Source: Membranihabitans marinus
Lineage (GTDB): Bacteria; Bacteroidota; Bacteroidia; Chitinophagales; Saprospiraceae
Direction of reading: 5' to 3'
NCBI RefSeq assembly: GCF_021729155.1
Contig: NZ_JAJQYA010000032.1
Location: 1 to 32,239, forward strand
Length of the DNA: 32,239 nt
Shown: one piece after another, positions 9,597 to 18,000 of the stretch
Layout of the letters: every line of letters begins with the position of its first letter
How positions within the stretch are numbered: the first letter of the stretch is position 1
Translations under genes and position numbers: made by a program
The notes under the pieces: generated by a model
Databases searched by the model: none
What the model saw: only the letters and a program-made list of their open reading frames with translations
Told to the model about the DNA's origin: nothing

Positions 9597-9619
9597 ATCG
9601 TAATTGTATTTTACAAAGG

Positions 9620-9651
9620 CAATTATACGATAGTTTTTTTGGTTCTGCAAA
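9620..9651 (-). promoter_or_regulatory. candidate Bacteroidota-type promoter of the regulator gene
   Basis: On the minus strand, TTTG (9648-9651) is followed after 20 bases by TATAATTG (9620-9627). This is one mismatch from the TTTG-N19-TANNTTTG pattern known for Bacteroidota primary promoters. Transcription would begin about 15-20 bases before the ATG at 9596. The palindrome at 9642-9659 covers the upstream element, which fits repression by occlusion. Confidence 0.5.
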
Positions 9652-9659
9652 TTAAGAAC
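9642..9659. promoter_or_regulatory. operator-like palindrome upstream of the regulator gene
   Basis: GTTCT (9642-9646) and AGAAC (9655-9659) flank an 8-base spacer. This is the second copy of the palindrome at 9109-9126. It overlaps the TTTG element of the candidate regulator promoter, which suggests negative autoregulation. Confidence 0.6.
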
Positions 9660-10017
9660 TAAAAAAACTAATTTTATTTTTTAGTGTTTTTGGTTAAGTC
9701 GTTGATATTCTATTGTTTATATTGTTGTTGTTTTAAATAGAAATTTCTGAAGATAAAGGGAGAATGATATAAATAAATAATTTTGTGCTCAATGCCTTTG
9801 TCTTTAATAATACTTAATGAGTACAAATTAATCAATGTCAAAACAGGTTTCCTAAACTTCAAACAATGGTTTTTCCTTCTATAGGATAATATATTCCAAC
9901 AATTATAAATGCATTTGGTATAATTCCTCTATTAGATATAAAAAATGGTTTACATTCAGTGGATTTTATCTTTGTAAAAAATCAATTTCTTGTATTCTTT
10001 CATAAAATTTAGAACGA
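9660..10017. other. AT-rich divergent intergenic region
   Basis: About 360 bp between the minus-strand regulator and the plus-strand GIY-YIG-like gene, with no open frame of note. A TATCTTTG at 9967-9974 matches the TANNTTTG promoter element about 45 bases before the plus-strand gene, but I see no well-spaced TTTG partner. Nothing else is recognisable. Confidence 0.4.
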
Positions 10018-10362
10018 ATGATGAAAAGTAGAAAAGAACTCGTTGCAGAATACCAACAGATGAAAAAACCAATAGGGGTGTTCCAAATTAGAAATTTGAG
10101 TAATGGTAAAGTATTTATCGATTCCTCAAATAATATTACCTCTAAATGGAATCGACATAAAATGGAATTAAAATTTGGTTCACATCGACATAAAACTCTG
10201 CAAAATGATTGGAATGATTTAGGAGAAGATCAGTTTGTATTGGAATTCCTATCCGAATTGAAAATCGAAGACGATGACGACGTCAATATTGAAAGGGAAT
10301 TGCAATTGCTTTTCGATATGGTGGTGGAAGAACTCAACCTTAGCGTGGATCAGCGATATTAG
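10018..10362 (+). CDS. GIY-YIG-like domain protein with altered signature residues
   Basis: A 114-residue protein (the start could also be the adjacent ATG at 10021). Residues about 18-80 follow the GIY-YIG fold pattern: IGVFQIRNLSNGKVFID, then a WNRHK segment, a LQNDW helix and GEDQFVLEFL. The family motif is altered: GIY is GVF, YIG is FID, and the usual R of the RWxxH motif appears to be K (KWNRH). The Glu of the FxxE segment is present. From memory, a small-protein subfamily carries WNRHK in place of RWxxH, so some changes may be subfamily traits. Nuclease activity should not be assumed. The acidic tail (DDDDVNIE) is unusual. The gene is probably monocistronic. Confidence 0.65.
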   Translation: MMKSRKELVAEYQQMKKPIGVFQIRNLSNGKVFIDSSNNITSKWNRHKMELKFGSHRHKTLQNDWNDLGEDQFVLEFLSELKIEDDDDVNIERELQLLFDMVVEELNLSVDQRY

Positions 10363-10540
10363 ACAGGCTCCGTGATAGATGATTAACCTTTCTTATCTAA
10401 CCATATATTCTGCTCATACAACAGTATTTATTTGTATTAAAAATTTAATTTTGTGTTCAATAATTAAATCATGATCTATTACGTCAATGACCATGATCTA
10501 CTTTTATTAATAAAATAGTTGGATTAAATGATAGACTTCA

Positions 10541-11296
10541 ATGTTTAGGCATCAGGGAAAAACCAGGACTTTAAAACATAATTTACAAATTGCCTCTGTT
10601 TTATCGCTGGTAGCTGGTATCGTAAATGTATCGGGTTTTTTGGCTATAAAACAATTGACCACCAACGTCACAGGGCATTTTGCCCTTTTCATCAAAGACT
10701 TGACTAATTTCGAATCTTGGAAAGCTGCCCTGTATTTAGCCTACATTTTTTCCTTTCTATTGGGTTCATTTACTTCTAGTCTGCTGATTGAAACATTTAA
10801 AGAAAAAAAGAGCCTAAATGTTTTTGTGATTCCCACAATCATAGAATGTATTGTATTGATATCGGTGGCCATTATCAGTGATTTTTATCTCGACCAAACT
10901 ATAGATTTGATTGCCTGTATGCTGTTGTTCGCTATGGGACTTCAAAATTCTTATGTCACTAAAATTTCAAATGCCGTAGTCAGAACCACCCATCTTACTG
11001 GTCTGTTCACCGATTTGGGCATCGAACTATCTCAATTGTTTTTTTCAAAAAATTATCCTCAGCGCGATGCTATTAAATCCACTATTAAGCTTCGAATATA
11101 CATCATCACCTTTTTCTTTTTAGGAGGTATAATTGGGGGATATCTGTATTCTGGACTGGAATTAAAGCTCAATTCTTTAATTGTAGCAGCAATTATTTTG
11201 ATTGGGAGTTTATCATTCGACGATGTTCGGTATCGAATTATTATAAGTAAAAGAAAATATGATCAGCGTAGAAAATTGGTTGAGAAAGCGTGGTAA
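10541..11296 (+). CDS. DUF1275 (YoaK-type) membrane protein
   Basis: A 251-residue protein with about six hydrophobic segments and the pattern of the DUF1275 family: an early LSLVAGIVNVSGFLA helix (about 21-35), a TTNVTGHFALF loop, and a central LLFAMGLQNSYVTKISNAVV segment followed by RTTHLTGLFTDLG. Family members are integral inner-membrane proteins of unknown transport or other function. The C-terminus is basic (RYRIIISKRKYDQRRK) and probably cytoplasmic. It stands alone with about 180 bp upstream and a repeat-filled region downstream. Confidence 0.85.
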   Translation: MFRHQGKTRTLKHNLQIASVLSLVAGIVNVSGFLAIKQLTTNVTGHFALFIKDLTNFESWKAALYLAYIFSFLLGSFTSSLLIETFKEKKSLNVFVIPTIIECIVLISVAIISDFYLDQTIDLIACMLLFAMGLQNSYVTKISNAVVRTTHLTGLFTDLGIELSQLFFSKNYPQRDAIKSTIKLRIYIITFFFLGGIIGGYLYSGLELKLNSLIVAAIILIGSLSFDDVRYRIIISKRKYDQRRKLVEKAW

Positions 11297-11463
11297 TCGT
11301 TGGGCTGTATAATCTTAGGATAAGATCGGATAACACGATTTTCGGTATTGATTTCTGCTTATTATGATTTTTATGGAATTTTTTAAATTATTGAGATTTA
11401 GATTAAGCCATCGAGTTTTAATATGCTGTTTAATAGTTGTTTATGGTGGATTTGGGCTATTAA

Positions 11464-11476
11464 CCGTTAATAACGG
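11464..11476. promoter_or_regulatory. CCGTTAATAACGG palindrome in repeat unit 1
   Basis: Inverted arms CCGTT and AACGG around AAT, inside a TTAACCGTTAATAACGGATA context. The same 13-mer recurs at 11643-11655 and 11981-11993. In each case a further CCGTT (or CTGTT in unit 1) half-site lies about 7 bases downstream. The recurrence looks like a cluster of protein-binding sites, but no known regulator is matched. Confidence 0.4.
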
Positions 11477-11642
11477 ATAATAACTGTTGAATGATTTCAT
11501 ATTTATTTATACAGGGAGATTCCATTATCATTTAGAGCCAGAAGATGTAGAATATTCTTCCTTTAATTGGAGTGAAAATTATTGAGGTTTAGAGTTTTAA
11601 TGTGTTGTTTATTAGTTATTTATGATGTGTTTGGACAATTAA

Positions 11643-11655
11643 CCGTTAATAACGG
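11643..11655. promoter_or_regulatory. CCGTTAATAACGG palindrome in repeat unit 2
   Basis: Identical 13-mer to the one in unit 1, again followed by a CCGTTGAA half-site at the same phase. Confidence 0.4.
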
Positions 11656-11980
11656 ATATTAACCGTTGAATGATTTCATATTTATTTATACAGGGAGATT
11701 CCATTATCATTTAGATCCAGAAGATGTAGATTATTTTTCCTTTAAAAGGAGTGAAAATTATTGAGGTTTGTAGGTGTAATGTGTTGTTTGTTAGTTGTTT
11801 GTGATGTATAAGGGCATTTAACCGTTGAGCAATTTCATATCTCTTTATATTGGAAGTTTACGGTATTATTTAATGAAGGGAAATGTGAAATATTCTAACC
11901 TTTAACAGCGAATATTTGACAACTATATAGCATCACATCGCGATGACTATCAACATTTTAAATCACCACATTAAAATTAA

Positions 11981-11993
11981 CCGTTAATAACGG
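11981..11993. promoter_or_regulatory. CCGTTAATAACGG palindrome outside the tandem array
   Basis: Third identical 13-mer, flanked by ATTAA and GATAATAACCGTTGAATAA as in units 1 and 2. The surrounding repeat sequence has been lost, so the palindromic core is the best-preserved part of the fourth copy. It lies about 230 bp before the SnoaL-like gene. Confidence 0.4.
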
Positions 11994-12221
11994 ATAATAA
12001 CCGTTGAATAATTTACTTCGCTTTCAACTTGAAGGGTATTTGTACTTATTGCTAATTATCCCGACCCTCACCATTAGTAAAGAGTCCTATCGATCTTTGA
12101 ATCTATTCAGATTGAATTTGTAAAGGAATTTGGTACAGTCCAATTAAATAATTTTATGTTTTATAAACCTTCCTACTATCATAAGGTTTACCTTTCTTGT
12201 ATAAACACTGTATAAAATCTT

Positions 12222-12599
12222 ATGGACTTAAATCGGAATAAAGAAAATGCCATTGCTTTTTATAAAATGGCTTATGAAGGCAATCCCAAGGAAGCGGTTA
12301 AACGATATGTTGGTCAAGAATATATTCAACACAATCCCGATGTAGCAGATGGAAAGCGAGGTTTTATTGAGTATTTTGAAAGGATGCTCAAAGAATATCC
12401 AGAAAAATCCATTAACTTTTTACGGTGCATCGCAGAAGGAGATTTAGTCGCTTTACATACTCATCAAATTTGGCCTGATAATGATCAGTATGTTACCATG
12501 GATTTTTTTAGGTTCGATGATAACGGGAAGATATGTGAACATTGGGATGCAATACAGCAAGTACCTAAAGAATTTGCCAATGACAATACCATGTTCTAA
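12222..12599 (+). CDS. SnoaL/NTF2-like protein
   Basis: A 125-residue protein with the SnoaL-like pattern: an N-terminal helix (NKENAIAFYKMAYEGNPKEA), YVGQEYIQHNPDVADGKRGF, and a C-terminal strand pair (DFFRFDDNGKICEHWDAIQQ, about 94-113). The H of QHNP and the EHWD motif line the cavity in this family, whose members include small isomerases, hydrolases and many uncharacterised stress proteins. No substrate can be assigned. It is a single gene with its own upstream region. Confidence 0.85.
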   Translation: MDLNRNKENAIAFYKMAYEGNPKEAVKRYVGQEYIQHNPDVADGKRGFIEYFERMLKEYPEKSINFLRCIAEGDLVALHTHQIWPDNDQYVTMDFFRFDDNGKICEHWDAIQQVPKEFANDNTMF

Positions 12600-12920
12600 T
12601 ACCCAATGCGTATTCTATAAAAGGAGAAGTAGATTGATTTACCTTATTTATTTTTTATCCATCATAATGTGAATTAAAATAGGCTATGGATTCATGGCTG
12701 GAGGGTCAATGGATAGATGATTGGACTGCATCATCAATGAATCTTCCATTAGTGATAGGATAGATTATTTAACGCTGTCTTTAGTTTCATTAATTAGTAA
12801 AAAAGAGAATTATAAAATAGACACAAGGCCGATGTAAATTGGTTTTGAATGTAATTAAATGGTGATTTTTGGTTTAATTGTTAGATATTAGATGAGTTTG
12901 ATAATAACAATCGCCGTCAT
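12600..12920. other. intergenic region without visible features
   Basis: About 320 bp of AT-rich sequence between the SnoaL-like gene and the secreted glycosidase-like gene. A weak AATAC-N7-GTATT stem follows the upstream gene. I see nothing else that can be supported. Confidence 0.4.
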
Positions 12921-14441
12921 ATGCAAGATATAATTCAAAGCCGTATTTATTTTTTTTCTTTAATTGTCATGACATTATCCATATCTGTTAATTCACAATC
13001 GATTCAGTGGGAAAATTCATTGGATACAGTTATTGAGATAGGTCATCAAAAACAGCTTTTTATTGATGATTATATTATTGAGACCAGTAAGGGCATTGAA
13101 TTTACAATGCATCAACCCTATATGACAGGAGAGACATTGTTAGAGTCTGATCAACCCTATGAAAAAGGTGGTTTTCCTTATTTGTATTCCAGCGTTATCA
13201 AAGATGATAATATGGGAGTGCAATTGTGGTATGACTTTTTCAAACCCAAGAGCAGCGACCCATATGATCACGATCGCCATTTAGCCTATGCTATTTCCAA
13301 GGATGGGATTCATTTCGAGAAACCAAATTTGGGATTTTATGAGTACAATGGAAATAAGGACAATAATATAGTCATTCCCGGTGTCATCGGTGGGGGATCA
13401 GTATGGATAGATCCCAAAGCAGAAGCGGAGCATCGATACAAATCTCAATCGAAAGTATATCCCTCTGGTGAGTTTCATATGCATAGTTCGCCCGACGGTA
13501 TCCATTGGAAAAAATATGGTAAGATTAACCCACAAGGACCTCATGATACTCAAACCATCGTTTTTTGGGATGACACCTTGAAAAAATATCTTTTTTACGG
13601 GCGGTATTTTATACAGCGAGGCGATATAAGGGAAAGAGCAGTTCGAAGGGCGATTATAAAAGATGATTTTAAGACTATAGAGAATACGGGATTAGCGATA
13701 TGGTCTGACCTAAAGGATAAGAACAAATACAGTGATATTATGTCTCATGGAAATACCGTGGATTACTATGGTGCCACGGTTTTCAAATACGAAGGTGTCT
13801 ATCTCATGTTGGCTCAAGCTTATTGGCATTGGGTGCCCAATACCACCTTTCAAGGTACTGATGAACCGGGAATGCGAGATGTCAGATTGGCGGTAAGTAG
13901 AAATAGTGTAGATTTTAAAAGATTGGGGGAACGAAAAGCTTTTATGACGCCTGGACCAATGGGGAGATTCGACTCTAAGCAGTTGTGGGCACTGCCCAAT
14001 CCCATTGTCATGGGCGATGAAATTTGGATTTACTATAGCGGAGTAAATTGGGATCGGGCAGGAAGGATTGATCCGATGTCCGAAGGGAAAAAAGCAGCCA
14101 TTGGCAGGGCAGTATTGCGTCTTGACGGTTGGGTTTCTGCTGATGCTTCCTATGAAAATACTGGTGAAATTATTACCAAACCCATCCAGTTTTCTGGAAC
14201 AGAACTAAAAATTAATGCCAATACTGGTGCAGGAGGTTCCATTCGACTGGCTATTTTGGATGAAGAAGGTCAAGTTATAGAGGGTTTTGATATTGAAGAC
14301 TGTCATTATATTATAGGAAATTCGACACAGCACAAGGTTGAGTGGGATAAACATCCTAAATTATTAGCATTGAAAGGACAGACCATTCGTTTAAAATTTG
14401 TATTAAGAGATTGCGAATTGTATTCATTTCAATTTTTGTAA
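12921..14441 (+). CDS. secreted beta-propeller glycosidase-like protein
   Basis: A 506-residue protein with a signal peptide (about 1-26, hydrophobic core FFSLIVMTLSISV, then NSQ). The mature part begins with IEIGHQKQLFIDDYIIE, a motif I associate with large families of secreted proteins in Bacteroidota and Planctomycetes related to the GH32/43/68 five-bladed propellers. Blade-like strands recur (YAISKDGIHFEKPNLGFYEY; HSSPDGIHWKKYGKI; LAVSRNSVDFKRLG; IWIYYSG). A beta-sandwich follows from about residue 415 (GEIITKPIQFSG to the end). Catalytic acids cannot be assigned with confidence, so the substrate is unknown; a role in polysaccharide breakdown is the family-level guess. The last codons coincide with the left end of the downstream hairpin repeat (shared 14-mer 14432-14445). 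Confidence 0.7.
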   Translation: MQDIIQSRIYFFSLIVMTLSISVNSQSIQWENSLDTVIEIGHQKQLFIDDYIIETSKGIEFTMHQPYMTGETLLESDQPYEKGGFPYLYSSVIKDDNMGVQLWYDFFKPKSSDPYDHDRHLAYAISKDGIHFEKPNLGFYEYNGNKDNNIVIPGVIGGGSVWIDPKAEAEHRYKSQSKVYPSGEFHMHSSPDGIHWKKYGKINPQGPHDTQTIVFWDDTLKKYLFYGRYFIQRGDIRERAVRRAIIKDDFKTIENTGLAIWSDLKDKNKYSDIMSHGNTVDYYGATVFKYEGVYLMLAQAYWHWVPNTTFQGTDEPGMRDVRLAVSRNSVDFKRLGERKAFMTPGPMGRFDSKQLWALPNPIVMGDEIWIYYSGVNWDRAGRIDPMSEGKKAAIGRAVLRLDGWVSADASYENTGEIITKPIQFSGTELKINANTGAGGSIRLAILDEEGQVIEGFDIEDCHYIIGNSTQHKVEWDKHPKLLALKGQTIRLKFVLRDCELYSFQFL

Positions 14442-14940
14442 TGACTGAGCGCAGTTGCCCTTTAGGGCAACCAAAGGTCGTAAATCGACCTTTGGCGAAG
14501 GAACCGGAGCCACTGTGCTCCGGGTGGGTGAGCCTAGATGAGGGAACCGAGGCCACTGTGCCGAGGCGTGACTGCAACGTAATTCGATAGGTATTAAGCC
14601 ACTGTGCTCCGGCGTGACTGCCCTGAAGTTCTACTGGATTTCATCTTTTGATATTATGTCGTCCCATCAGGACTTCTTTTTATGATGACAATCAATCATA
14701 GGGTTTCACCCTATGCTGTTTTATTTCGTCCTTTCAGGACTGCTTTTAGTTATTTGGCGTGACTGCAACGTAATTCGATAGGTATTAAGCCACTGTGCTC
14801 CGGCGTGACTGCCCTGAAGTTCAACGGGATTTCATCTTTTGATATTATGTCGTCCTTTCAGGACTGCTTTTAGTTATTTGGCGTGATTGCCCTGAGATTC
14901 GATTCGATTTTAGCCACTGCGATGAGAATAAATTATTTAT
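14442..14940. repeat. REP-like hairpin repeat array A
   Basis: Non-coding, GC-richer than its surroundings and full of short inverted repeats. It opens with GTTGCCCT-TT-AGGGCAAC (14454-14471), a second stem (14472-14494) and CCGGAGC-N6-GCTCCGG (14504-14523). A 191-bp unit follows (14576-14766) with the hairpin CATAGGGT-TTC-ACCCTATG (14697-14715) and GTCCT-TTC-AGGAC. Then comes a 124-bp short unit (14767-14890) lacking 67 internal bases, and a degenerate tail. The structure resembles REP/BIME elements or small non-autonomous mobile elements. The same array recurs at 19025-19700. Between converging genes it may also act as a two-way terminator. Confidence 0.8.
14472..14494. repeat. REP array A stem with covarying partner in array B
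   Basis: CAAAGGTCG-TAAAT-CGACCTTTG is a perfect 9-bp stem. The corresponding stem in array B (19065-19087) differs in two pairs, both changed on both sides, so pairing is kept. Confidence 0.75.
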
Positions 14941-15088
14941 GTCAGCTAATAAACTATGTTTTACCAAAATACTAAAACTATATCGAGAGAAATTACGACC
15001 ACTGTGTTGTGACGATAGTTAGTAAAAATTGGCGGTCCTTAGTGGGCATTTGGTATATACAGGAGAAAGGAAGTTGTTGCTATATAAT

Positions 15089-18000
15089 CTAGGGATGTTT
15101 TATAACCTTAATAAACTCTCCCAAAATTTTCATATTCTTGGCTTGGTCACGGTTGATTGATAGATTTTGGTATTGTCTATCATGGGAATGAGGCCGTAAG
15201 ACAATATTGACTTGATTATTGGAAGAATATTCTTCAGAGTAGGTTTTTACGGTAAAGGATGATTTGAAGTCGGTATCGTGATAGTCTCCTTGCTCAATTA
15301 AAACAATTTTACCACTTCGAATTCCGCCATTATATTTTTTAAATAAGCAAATCGATCCATTGGGAATTACTCGATTCATCGATTCACCGATCACTTTACA
15401 GGAAAAATACTCGTCCTGTTGATTTCGGGGTTGAGGAATTTCAATTGTGGTAAAATCTTTTTCCGCTTGCATCTCACTAAAGGAACCCGCAGCGGCATAA
15501 AAATTATACAATGGTATTTTAATAGTGTTATCTTGTTTGGAATCGACACTTTCGTCGACGCTTGGCTGCGGAGGAGATATCACATCCTGACTGGTTTGAT
15601 GGTCAGTGATGTATTGATACATGGCATTGGATACTGGCCGAGAAAGATTAAATCGAATTTTGACCACGGGAATAGATTTTCCGGAATCGTTTTGAATCGT
15701 TGTTTCTAATTCCCTACCTGGTTGGGGCGATATATCCCCCATAAAATAAAAGTCTATGCCTTCGTCGTTGTTCTTTTTAATAAATAAAGGGAGTCGAATC
15801 GAACCTTTCTTGCCGAGGATGGCTTGTACGTCATCGCTTTGAAGTCTGCGATTGGATTTTGACATCCAATCAAACTCTCGGTTGTTTATAAATTCATCAG
15901 CGTATTTAGTAGATTCGGAGATGTGGTCTTCCTTGTGATAATTGACAAAAATGGGGCAATTCTTAAGATCTGGACTGATCATGTAGCCACCCACGTTTTG
16001 AGCTACTGGATTGACTTCAAAGTTGAGAATGCGGAAAACATCTTTGCGTGAATATTTATGGTATAAGAGAAATCCGTTGTCCCACTTTTGAGGGGCAAAT
16101 TCCTGATTAAATCGATGTAGACCATAGTCGATAGAGTCCAATAAAAATGCTTTAAAGGTTGGATTCTCTAGTTGAATCTGAAAGGCAGGTGTTAGTTCAA
16201 AATGGTCATTGCGAAACCTTATAACTTCGATTTCATGAATTATTCCTGCAGGTTTTAATTTTCCATTCTTTTTCTGCCGAGTAAATCTAAAATTGAGGTT
16301 GTTGACACAGGATTCTATGGTGTCATTCGATATGGAGTAATCATAGTTTTTAGTGAGCTGTCTATTTAAGGTTTCTGCATCTAATTTGCCCGTAAGTATT
16401 AATTGCTGAAGGATAATAGACTCTTCCACTCGTTTGCCGTTGTTAATTTCGAGTGAAAAAAGTTCTAGAAGTTTAATTGCCTTTGAAGGTAGTTCTAGTG
16501 AAGAAGTTTGGTCGACTTTGCAAACAAAATTGAAATAGGATTGACTGTATTTGACGAATAAGTAAGGATCGCGTGAGCCCAGATGAATAAAATCCATCAT
16601 CATTGGTATCCTACCTAGTTTATATTTTAAAAGTAAATAGTCTTTTTTTAAATCTGAGAGCAATTGAAGGTTGGCGGCATTTATGGATTCATAAATCTTC
16701 TTTTTAGTAATTTCATCGAAATTAATCGTTGAAGCACCAGGGATCATTCTACTTCCATTTGAAAGTAGATTGCGCAATTTATCTTTATTATAGGAATGAT
16801 CTCCGTATAAAGCAATGGGAATGAGGTAATTATTTTTGTAATTGCCTATAAAGTCTATGATGGTTAGATATCCCTTTCCTTCCACCTTTCTAAGCCCTCT
16901 ACCCAGTTGCTGAATAAACACTATTGCTGATTCCGTGGGGCGAATAAGCAAAATTTGATTGACTTTGGGGATATCTACCCCCTCATTAAATATATCTACG
17001 GTAAAAATATAATCCAATTTTTTGGCCAAATCATCAGATTCTAATCTATCGATGGCTGAAGTCCGTTCATTTTCAGAATTTTCCCCAGATAACGCTAATG
17101 TTTTGTATCCCAGTTGATTAAAATTTTCAGAAAGAGATTTTGCTTCTTCTATTCTCGAACAAAAGACCAAACCTCGAACAATACCATTATCTGTACCGTA
17201 AAATTCAGCGGTGGAGACTATGTGGTTGAGTCTTTCATTATTTGAAAGACGGTTGAAATCTTCAGTATTTTCTAAATCTACTTCATCTACAGATAAGTCC
17301 GTTACCCCGTAATAGTGAAACTGACTTAACATATCCTCCTCCATGGCCCGACTAAGGCGAATTTCATAGGCAATGTTGTGATCGAATAGACTGAAAATGT
17401 CATAGCCATCCGTTCTTTCAGGAGTGGCCGTCATGCCCAATAAAAACTTCGGTTGAAAATAGTCTAAAATCTTTAAATATGAATCAGCACCTGATCGATG
17501 AGATTCATCAATGACAATATAGTCAAAGTGATCCACCGCAAAGTTTGAATAATGATGGGGCTTGGAAATGGTTTGAACGGTTGAAAATATAAAGTCATTA
17601 TCTATCTCTCGCTGACTGCCGGAATACAATCCCATGGTCCGTTGATGGCCAAATATTTGTTGAAAAGTCTCCATCGATTTTTTTGCAATATTTTGACGAT
17701 GGACTACAAAGAGCAACTTTTTTGCTTGAAATGCCTTGGCGTCGAAGGCGGATAAAAACGTCTTACCCGTCCCCGTAGCTGAAATAATTAGGGCTTTTGT
17801 TTTATTTTGACTTCTTAAAATGGATAAGTTCTTTAAAGCTTCGAGTTGCATCGAATTCGCTCGTATGGTATTTTCAGGATTGGTAGAAAGAGAATTCTCC
17901 CTATGAATCAGTCGTTGTTTATGGTATATTTTTTCATACTCCGATAGAAATGATAGCGTTACAGGACGTGCTTTGTCGAAATCTGTTTCAAACTCTTGGA

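Larger units (their letters stand above)
11390..11905. repeat. three imperfect tandem repeats of about 180-190 bp
   Basis: Units begin with ATTGAGNTTTNNA at 11390, 11581 and 11760. Units 1 and 2 are very similar over their second half (TGATTTCATATTTATTTATA through GGAGTGAAAATT) but differ by an insertion of about 12 bases near the start of unit 1. Unit 3 keeps the first half but has lost the palindrome and much of the end. No shared open frame exists, so the repeat is not coding. Confidence 0.75.
11297..12221. other. 925-bp non-coding region with imperfect tandem repeats
   Basis: No convincing gene on either strand. It contains three tandem units, 11390-11580, 11581-11759 and a decayed 11760-11905, plus an isolated fragment at 11976-12014. 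The units are annotated separately. The remainder, 12015-12221, is AT-rich and presumably carries the promoter of the SnoaL-like gene. Confidence 0.6.

Noticed and set aside
9144-9650. Longer 168-residue version of the efflux regulator starting at TTG 9650
   Set aside because: The start codon lies inside the palindrome and the TTTG promoter element; the ATG at 9596 fits the family length better.
12481-12672. 63-residue plus-strand frame at the end of the SnoaL-like gene
   Set aside because: It overlaps the SnoaL-like gene in another frame and shows no protein-like features.
14356-14577. 73-residue minus-strand frame over the glycosidase gene end and array A
   Set aside because: It consists of the hairpin repeat read as protein and is not kept open in array B.
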